Assembly: GCF_000237925.1 (NCBI RefSeq)
Contig: NC_031500.1
Coordinates: 1,116,001-1,180,000 of the forward strand
Direction: 5' to 3'
Source of the DNA: Schistosoma mansoni
Taxonomy: Eukaryota > Platyhelminthes > Trematoda > Strigeidida > Schistosomatidae
DNA: 64,000 nucleotides
The notes beneath the pieces were generated by a model, which saw only the letters and a list, made by a program, of their open reading frames with translations, did no database searches and was not told the origin of the DNA. Position 1 is the stretch's first letter. Every line of letters starts with the position of its first letter. Below, piece by piece: positions 57,256 through 64,000 of the stretch. Position numbers and translations under genes: made by a program.

Positions 57256-58019
57256 ATTTAAATACTACTAAGATCCTATGATTCACGAAAAGCCCTATAT
57301 TCATTTGTTACTAAACAACAAATACGTACATCGAAGTATACCATTGAATTTGAAGATCTTCCCCAAATGTAACACATGTAACAATTACTCTGCCTGATTT
57401 CTGTGCTTTGATATATACACCTGTGTTCTGTAAATTTCAAACGATGTTAGAAGCATCATTATCACTTTTCACATTATATTCTGCCGAAATCATCAAACTT
57501 ATTATATATTGTTATGCTAGTTAGTACAGATCAAGAGTGAGTCTAGTGGCATTTCCAAGTGTAATATTTATCAAAAAAGTATAGTATTGCCATGCCATTT
57601 TCTATGATATCATCCAAGAGAGATCGCTTCTACTTGATATAGTGGGTCAATCAAATATCAATAAAGTGATAAGCACACGCAAACGGCTTTCAGTTTTAGG
57701 AAATAAACTACTTGCCATTGGTTGAATATTTGACTTTACCGTCTGAATGACAAGATAAATACATATGAATCATTGTAAACATATTCGACGATTTGGTTGA
57801 CCAATGAAACTTCTTACAACGATTATGGTTTCCTTACTATAGTATCTGGCTTGAGGACAAACCTATAGGAAGTCTGTGTATTAGTATTGGAATCGGCGAT
57901 TGATTGACACAACGCTATTTACATACTTGACTCGATGAGATATTTTAATGAATTAGAATATTAATATATTTGTTACTTTTCTTTCTAATCCATAGATTGT
58001 TGTAATTTACATTCTTGAT
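57256..58019. other. AT-rich stretch, nothing recognised
   Basis: No repeat or gene was identified. Confidence 0.35.
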
Positions 58020-58555
58020 GTAAATGAAGTAGTGAAACTTCATCAGTTGAGATGGCTGGGATACGTGTTGCATATGCCCAACCACCGACTGCCCCGACGT
58101 GTAATGTTCTATGGTGTAGGAGTAGGTTGGAAGAAATCTAGGGGCGGCCAGACCAAAACGTGGCACAAATCCATGAAGTTACTGACAATTGGACTGGGCC
58201 ATGTTGGTAGGTGTAGACTACCTGGTTGGGATTCGCGAGATGATAGCAACTGATGAAATGGCTCAAAATCGTTTGTAATGGCGAAGGTGCATCCACTCTT
58301 TGTGTTCTCCCAAATTCCAATCTTGTGAATCCTTCATCTCTCTATCTTTTCTCTCTTTCCAAATTTACTTCACTGCATTATACACCTTAAATAACATCTT
58401 CGAATCCTATTCTTTCTGATTACTGCTTATACTCTTACTACTTCTACTACTATAGGATTTGAATGGAAAACTGCATCTCTGTGTTAATATGGTATGACAA
58501 CTCGAACTGATGTACGTACGAACGAAGTTGTACGTTGTGACTGACTGACATTCTT
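58020..58555 (+). mobile_element. Second LINE type, 3' fragment
   Basis: The frame reads KLHQLRWLGYVLHMPNHRLP, then G-W-K-K-S-R-G-G-Q-T-K-T-W-H, G-H-V-G-R-C-R-L-P-G-W-D-S-R-D. This is the R-W-x-G-H-V-x-R-M-type C-terminal block of a non-LTR element distinct from the RTE-like one. A non-coding 3' part to about 58555 follows (ACTTCTACTACTATAGGATT), matched by 38735-38880. Confidence 0.6.
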
Positions 58556-58609
58556 GATTGTAAATCTAGATAACGTTTTGATTGACAGAGATTTGTCGTG
58601 TTACATAAT

Positions 58610-58942
58610 CCCGACCATTGCTGCTACCTTGACGTGGTGGTCGGGCTTGCCTATCGTGATGATCCAATCGAGCTATGCTGGCTGGAACAATCGTTCCTCA
58701 AGGTCCCAACATGCCAGACAAGTCGGTTGAAGAGCAATAAGACTAAAAGCAGCAATCCCAAGGTCCGAAGGCGAAGTCGTACTGCCGACTGTACAGAAGT
58801 GTGACGGCAGTATGGTGTTTCTTTCAGACAACCAGCATAACAGCGATGCTACCTTCCCACAAAGAGGGGTGGAGTTAGAAAAGGTCGACCCTAAAAATGC
58901 ACACCTTGCCTTATCCCACGGATTTCCGTCTCCGGCGGTAAG
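58610..58942 (+). mobile_element. Non-coding retroelement with 5' hairpin and possible HDV-like ribozyme (copy 2)
   Basis: It starts with CCCGACC immediately after GTTACATAAT (58600-58609), which is repeated at 58943-58952. The proposed helices are CCCGACC/GGTCGGG (58610-58616, 58639-58645), ACC/GGT (58626-58628, 58636-58638) and TTGCTGCT/AGCAGCAA (58618-58625, 58748-58755), with CTAA at 58743-58746. It is 239 bases shorter than copy 1 at the 3' end, stopping after GGCGGTAAG. Confidence 0.6.
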
Positions 58943-58999
58943 GTTACATAATAAATATGTATCTTAATGATTGAACCGTATGAAACAGAAATAATCGAT

Positions 59000-59564
59000 T
59001 TTATTTAATCAATCTTTAACTTCTGCATATGAATTTATTTTGGTGGAAAATTGAATTCACTGAAATCTCTCTTGATAAATGAACAATCCTGATATCATAC
59101 AGGATTAAACCTTCTTAGAAAAATACTGATCAAGAATAAGGTATTCATCGAGACCTTTGACACGAATATATAAAGCTTACAAATCTATAATCATTGATAA
59201 CCTCAGAACCGAAGAAAACGATTCACATAGATATTGATTTCTGCAATAAAAAAGTGGTCATTGCGAAGAGCATTTCCAACAATAACGACCTTGAAATCAA
59301 GGTTGTCCAGCCAATTTATTCCCAACAATTTACCCAATCCCATATAGTTCTATCCATTTGATCAAAATCTCAAATATAGAACATTTGTTATAACATAAAT
59401 AAATATAAGCTTCTTGGGAATAATACTCAACTAACGAGATTGATTCAATCAATTCGATTATATTAAAGATAATATTTATCAGATAGTGAATAATGTGTAT
59501 AACCTATGTTATACCCTAGGGAAGACGTAAGTACAGGTAACTTCCAGGACCTATTAATGGACTA
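59000..59564. other. AT-rich stretch
   Basis: No gene or repeat was recognised. Confidence 0.35.
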
Positions 59565-60259
59565 TTATTCTATATTCTTATGGCTTAACTATTCAGTGAT
59601 TAGATTGTATGTATCAATATTCATCTTATTATAAGCTTCATTTTGACCTATGCATTATTAGTATTATACGATTTACTGTTCCTAAATTATATTCAGTTTA
59701 TTGATTATTGTATCCCACATTCACTGTCACATTTGGCATGATCTTGTACAAATATTATTTTGTATTTTATAGTGTGATGTGGTCTGTCTGTGTGGTATAT
59801 AAACCGAGTATGTTTGAAATAAATGATTCGCAAAGCAGAAGCTGTAATTGGTGTTCTAGACTCAATTGGAAGGACTAGGCGGATAAAGGACGCTAGACTA
59901 TTCATACCAGTTGAATGTCATTGATTTATCAAATTGTTAAGATCGGAAAAGTCGTATTTCCATTGGTGAATAATTCACATGATAAAAAACCGGACAAAGA
60001 ATCAATAGTAAGTTGTCATACATCTATCTTTTTATAAAGTCATACGAACGTCAAGACAGTTAAGTTGCAAACTATCAATCAATTGTCTCAATCTTAACAA
60101 TTCCTTCTGCAAATATCAGTCCATAGTCAGTTGCGTTTCTTTTCGTTCTTTCCTTATCGGTCTTCTACTGAAATACATTCAATGCCCGACCTTCGTTACA
60201 TACTACTTATGTGGATATAGGTAAACCACACCATAGAATTAGGAGAAAAACAATCCATC

Positions 60260-60890
60260 ATAATACGAAAGTAGAATTTCATTTTTTCGATGATGTGCTG
60301 GAAATTGGTAATGGAATGGCTGCTTGCATACTGGCTAGTCCCTCACAACAACCAACCTGTTTGCTGTTACACAATAAATCAATCGTTGCTCCAATCAAAC
60401 AAGTTAAGATGGGCAAAGTTTTAAAAAAGAGCTTCCCCAATTTCTGCTATGAAGTTACTTTTCCATACAGATTTGATGACTGTGTTATATTATATTAGGA
60501 ATACTGAGTGTCGACACAGTACTTTCATAGGTAGTCGCCAAACTGTAGTGCATCATTATACGGCAATTGAGAAGTGGAGTTATAGTAGGTCTGTATACAA
60601 CCCAGAGGACTGGACTTCGAGAGGTTTACGGAATGCACTTTATCTTGATACCTAGTTCGAATTTTCTATCCTATTGAATGGAGACGATTCAAAGAAGACT
60701 ACCGAATCTCCGGAACCCGTACCTAAGAATACTGAGTTTGAAGTACCTCTTCTACACTTATACAATTTGAAATGTTATTACAAAGACGTTATTCGTCAAT
60801 GTCGTCTTTTTGGTCTAGCTGAACTCGGAAGGGAGTTACTACAAAAACTAACGACATATATACGCATTAGGGTTCGTTTTTAAAAAAAAT
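60260..60890 (+). mobile_element. BEL/Pao fossil, second copy
   Basis: The same internal fragment as 30940-31570, nearly identical to it and flanked by the same DNA. It therefore arose by segmental copying rather than a new insertion. It is broken. Confidence 0.75.
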
Positions 60891-60967
60891 ACTAACATGA
60901 TAATAAATAAGATTGTTGATTTGATATGTTATTTCTGTAAATAATGATGTATAGAATTAAAGACTCA

Positions 60968-61146
60968 GGACTCAGTAGCTAAGTGGATAACATGATAGCA
61001 TTTGATGGGAACGGTACTGGGTTCGAGTCCCAAAGTGAACATCAACTCTGAGATGCAGGCACATCCATCTGACGAGTCTCAAATGGGACGAAATGCACAT
61101 CCTGAATTCCACTGTTAGCCACTATCCATCCTTCCTTATGAAGCTT
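60968..61146 (+). repeat. Sm-alpha SINE cut by the gap
   Basis: The same head and ribozyme region as 31647-31826. The core CTGACGA...GAAATGCACATC is at about 61071-61106. Confidence 0.75.
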
Positions 61147-61346
61147 NNNNNNNNNNNNNNNNNNNNNNNNNNNNNNNNNNNNNNNNNNNNNNNNNNNNNN
61201 NNNNNNNNNNNNNNNNNNNNNNNNNNNNNNNNNNNNNNNNNNNNNNNNNNNNNNNNNNNNNNNNNNNNNNNNNNNNNNNNNNNNNNNNNNNNNNNNNNNN
61301 NNNNNNNNNNNNNNNNNNNNNNNNNNNNNNNNNNNNNNNNNNNNNN
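61147..61346. other. Assembly gap (200 N)
   Basis: A placeholder run inside a tandem duplication, where assemblies commonly fail. Confidence 0.95.
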
Positions 61347-61834
61347 TAAATTCTTATGGCTTAACTATTCAGTGATTAGATTGTATGTATCAATATTCAT
61401 CTTATTATAAGCTTCATTTTGACCTATGCATTATTAGTATTATACGATTTACTGTTCCTAAATTATATTCAGTTTATTGATTATTGTATCCCACGCTCAC
61501 AGCTACATTTGGCTTGATCTTGTACAAATATTATTTTGTATTTTATAGTGTGATGCGGTCTGTCTGTGTGGTATATAAACCGAGTATGCTTGAAATAAAT
61601 GATTCGCAAAGCAGAAGCTGTAATTGGTGTTCTAGACTCAATTGGAAGGACTAGGCGGATAAAGGACCAATAAGGACGCTAGACTACTCATACCAGTTGA
61701 ATGTCATTGACTTATCACATTGTTAAGATCGGAAAAGTCGTATTTCCATTGATGAATAATTCACATGATAAAAAACCGGACATAGAATCAATAGCAAGTT
61801 GTTACACATCTATCTTTTTATAAAGTCTTACGAA

Positions 61835-62285
61835 CATCAAGACAGTCCTACCGTATGGAGCTGAAACGTGGAGAACTACTACGGCCATCATCAGGAAGGT
61901 ACAAGTATTTATAAACAGATGTCTACGCAAAATACTCAACACCCACTGGCCGAATACTATTAGCAACAACGTTTTATGTGAGAGCACGAACCAGCTTCCA
62001 GCTGAAGAGTAAATAAGAAAAACACGTTGGAAGTGGATAGAACATACATTAAGGAAATTACCAATGTGCATTACAAGGCAATCCCTAATTTGGAATCCGG
62101 AAGGGAAGCGGAAAAGATGAAGGCCAAAGAACACATTACTTCGGGAAATAGAAACAGATATGAAAAGGATGAATAACAACTGGAAAGAACTGGAAAGGAT
62201 TACTCAGGACAGGGTTGGATGCAGAATGCTAGTGTGCGGCCTATGCTCCTCGACGAGGGGTATGAGGCGTAAGTAAGTAAGTAAT
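61835..62285 (+). mobile_element. RTE-like LINE, 3' fragment
   Basis: It reads [34 protein letters not shown] and [13 protein letters not shown], and ends with a GTAAGTAAGTAAG tail. It is 5' truncated and frame-broken. Confidence 0.8.
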
Positions 62286-62289
62286 AACA

Positions 62290-64000
62290 AATTAGCGACA
62301 GCTTTGGCCAAGACATAAAAACCTATTCTATTCGATCAAGAAAACAACTAGTTATCTCTAATAAACAATTTTTTTTCCCATTGACCAAAAAGTGAAAAAA
62401 CAAACAAACCGGGATATAAAACAATATGCACAAAATTTATATATTTATAACTTACAAGAATTTATTATCATTTTTTTTTTTAATTTTCATATTCATTCAC
62501 AATTACAATGTCATGGAAACAATAATAATAATAATAATCATTATTATTATTATTATTATTATTACTCCTAGTCCTCGTAACAACAATAGCACAGTGTACA
62601 AAAAAAAAAAATGGAACAACAATCATTACATAATCAATATATAACTAGGTAATATAAAGAAAGAAAAAAAAGGAAAAAAAAATTCACCTAGAAATTGAAT
62701 AATACCTATTTAAGTATTGAAAAATTACTAAGAACCGGCTAATTGTTTGTTTATTTAATAAACGATTATAGAAAACCATCAAAAAACAAAACAAAACACA
62801 TTCACATAGTCAATTATTTATAAATTGATGAATTATTTGAGAGAAAAAAAATATAAATTGCCTATAATACATACACATAAATAGATAGAAATAAATAGAA
62901 TAAAGAAGGAACACAAAACAAAGAAAATAGAGAGATAAAAATTCAATATTATTAATAGGAAAGAATATAAGTGATGGTGGTGATGTTAGGGTTGGGGGGG
63001 GGGTGTTTTACATCATATAATGTGCTATAATTGATGTGAAATGCTCTAGAAAGAAAGTTGGTAATAAAAACAAATACAATAAAGATTATACTAATTACCT
63101 AGATGAATAATAATAATAATAATAATAATATATCCCTTCAGTAAATTTAATGCATAGTAACAGAGAATGAGATAGACATACTTTAAAAAAGGATGGAGGG
63201 GGTGGATTGATTTAAAAGAAGAAAGCAAAAAAAGAAACAAACTTAGAGGAAGAAGAGGAGGAATTGAGTAGTAATTTGTGTTACAGAAGAGAAAAAGAAA
63301 AATGCAATATATTTTCTTAGAAAACTTAGTTTTTCTGGGTATATGGGCGTGTGTGAGTTCAAGGAATCAGCTTTTCTCTTCTCATTTTGTATTATAACAT
63401 GAGAAAAAAACACTAGTAAAAGTCATAATAGTAATAGTAATACCTAACCATCATTACTAAATAGGAAATAATTATAAATATATTGAACCTATAATATATA
63501 TATATTCATCACACATTCAGTGAATGGTAAATAGAATAAGCAAGCAATACACAAAACCATTTATCAATTTTATATATATTTAAAAAAAATCTTATTAGCA
63601 AAAGGAACAAAAAACAGAACAAATACAATAACAACAAGAACACAATCATAGGAGAAAATGAAATGGTGATGATAAAGAAACACTAAGAATGAAAAGCTGC
63701 CAATGTCACCCAGTTCATTATATTATCGTCATAACTATCCTATAGACATACCATTATACAAAATAGAAAAACAGAGAATAACCTAAACCCACCTGAGGTT
63801 TACAAACATAAACATAATAAGAATATTAATAATACTAAAATTGAGAAAACACCTAAATATGGTAATGTATAATAATATAATGGATTATTAAAAGTGTACA
63901 TTTTGATGAATTGCAAATATCTTCTCAAAATCCTGACACATTCATTCACCAATGATCAAGAAAAAGAAAAAGAGAGAAAAAACAGACAATACAAATGAAA
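62290..64000. other. A-rich low-complexity intergenic DNA
   Basis: It holds a mirror-like (AAT)n/(ATT)n run (62519-62566), another (AAT)n run (63106-63129), a 10-base G run (62994-63003) and many A runs. No gene or mobile element is recognised. Confidence 0.6.

Larger units (their letters stand above)
59565..61840 (+). repeat. Tandem segmental duplication around a gap
   Basis: 59565-60060 is repeated at 61347-61840 (for example TTCTTATGGCTTAACTATTC; GAAGCTGTAATTGGTGTTCT). The stretch between includes the BEL fossil, a Sm-alpha and 200 N. 60060-61146 also matches 30760-31826. Confidence 0.75.

Noticed and set aside
62519-62566. CRISPR-like or structured array at the AAT/ATT run
   Set aside because: It is a simple trinucleotide microsatellite with a mirror switch in strand composition, with no spacers.
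62994-63003. TTAGGG followed by a G run, telomere-like
   Set aside because: A single unit in A-rich low-complexity DNA, with no tandem array.

Overview
The window is AT-rich, intron-bearing, repeat-packed animal DNA that reads as a blood-fluke (Schistosoma) genome. The evidence is fragments of an RTE-type LINE whose 3' ends carry (TAAG)n tails, SINE-like repeats with hammerhead-ribozyme cores of the Sm-alpha kind, Ty3/Gypsy fossils with a tRNA-Trp primer site, BEL/Pao fossils, and a gene with tiny 5' introns followed by large 3' ones, a known schistosome habit. Two runs of N (12262-12461 and 61147-61346) are assembly gaps, both inside duplicated DNA.

The main host content is a small cluster of divergent seven-membrane-segment genes of the Lifeguard/TMBIM (Bax inhibitor-1 related) family, identified here from the layout of exon-encoded motifs. 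One copy (33990-42234, +, called D) has all seven exons. Three more copies (A 11454-14691 +; B 24264-27161 +; C 52759-50005 -) share the last four exons with the same exon lengths and phases but lack the first three. In all four copies the two conserved C-terminal aspartates of the family are replaced by hydrophobic residues. D also has one extra base in exon 5 compared with B and C.

Copies A, B and C sit in segmental duplications of about 6.5 kb. A is stretched by later LINE and SINE insertions. C is inverted and flanked by an inverted repeat (about 47.4-48.3 kb against 55.95-56.7 kb). The units also carry a shared unidentified exon (7.0, 22.2 and 54.7 kb). Antisense LINE 5' sequence abuts the first exon of each 5'-truncated copy.

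Layout: 1-95, the last coding exon of an unidentified gene; 0.1-3.9 kb, repeats; 3.9-14.7 kb, duplication unit A; 14.9-20.7 kb, two Gypsy fossils tail to tail; 20.8-27.6 kb, unit B; 27.7-33.5 kb, LINE pieces, a tRNA-Glu-headed SINE, a BEL fossil and Sm-alpha; 33.9-42.3 kb, gene D with SINEs in its introns; 42.5-46.7 kb, LINE and Gypsy fossils; 46.9-56.7 kb, an orphan flank and inverted unit C; 56.7-59.0 kb, a second LINE type and a short repeat with a possible HDV-like ribozyme at its 5' end; 59.5-62.3 kb, a tandem duplication with a BEL fossil and a gap; 62.3-64 kb, A-rich DNA with no gene seen.

The most interesting items are the Lifeguard-like expansion, the possible HDV-like ribozyme in two target-site-flanked repeats (37.5 and 58.6 kb), hammerhead cores in two separate tRNA-like SINE families, and signs that copy C is a recombinant between A-like and B-like units.
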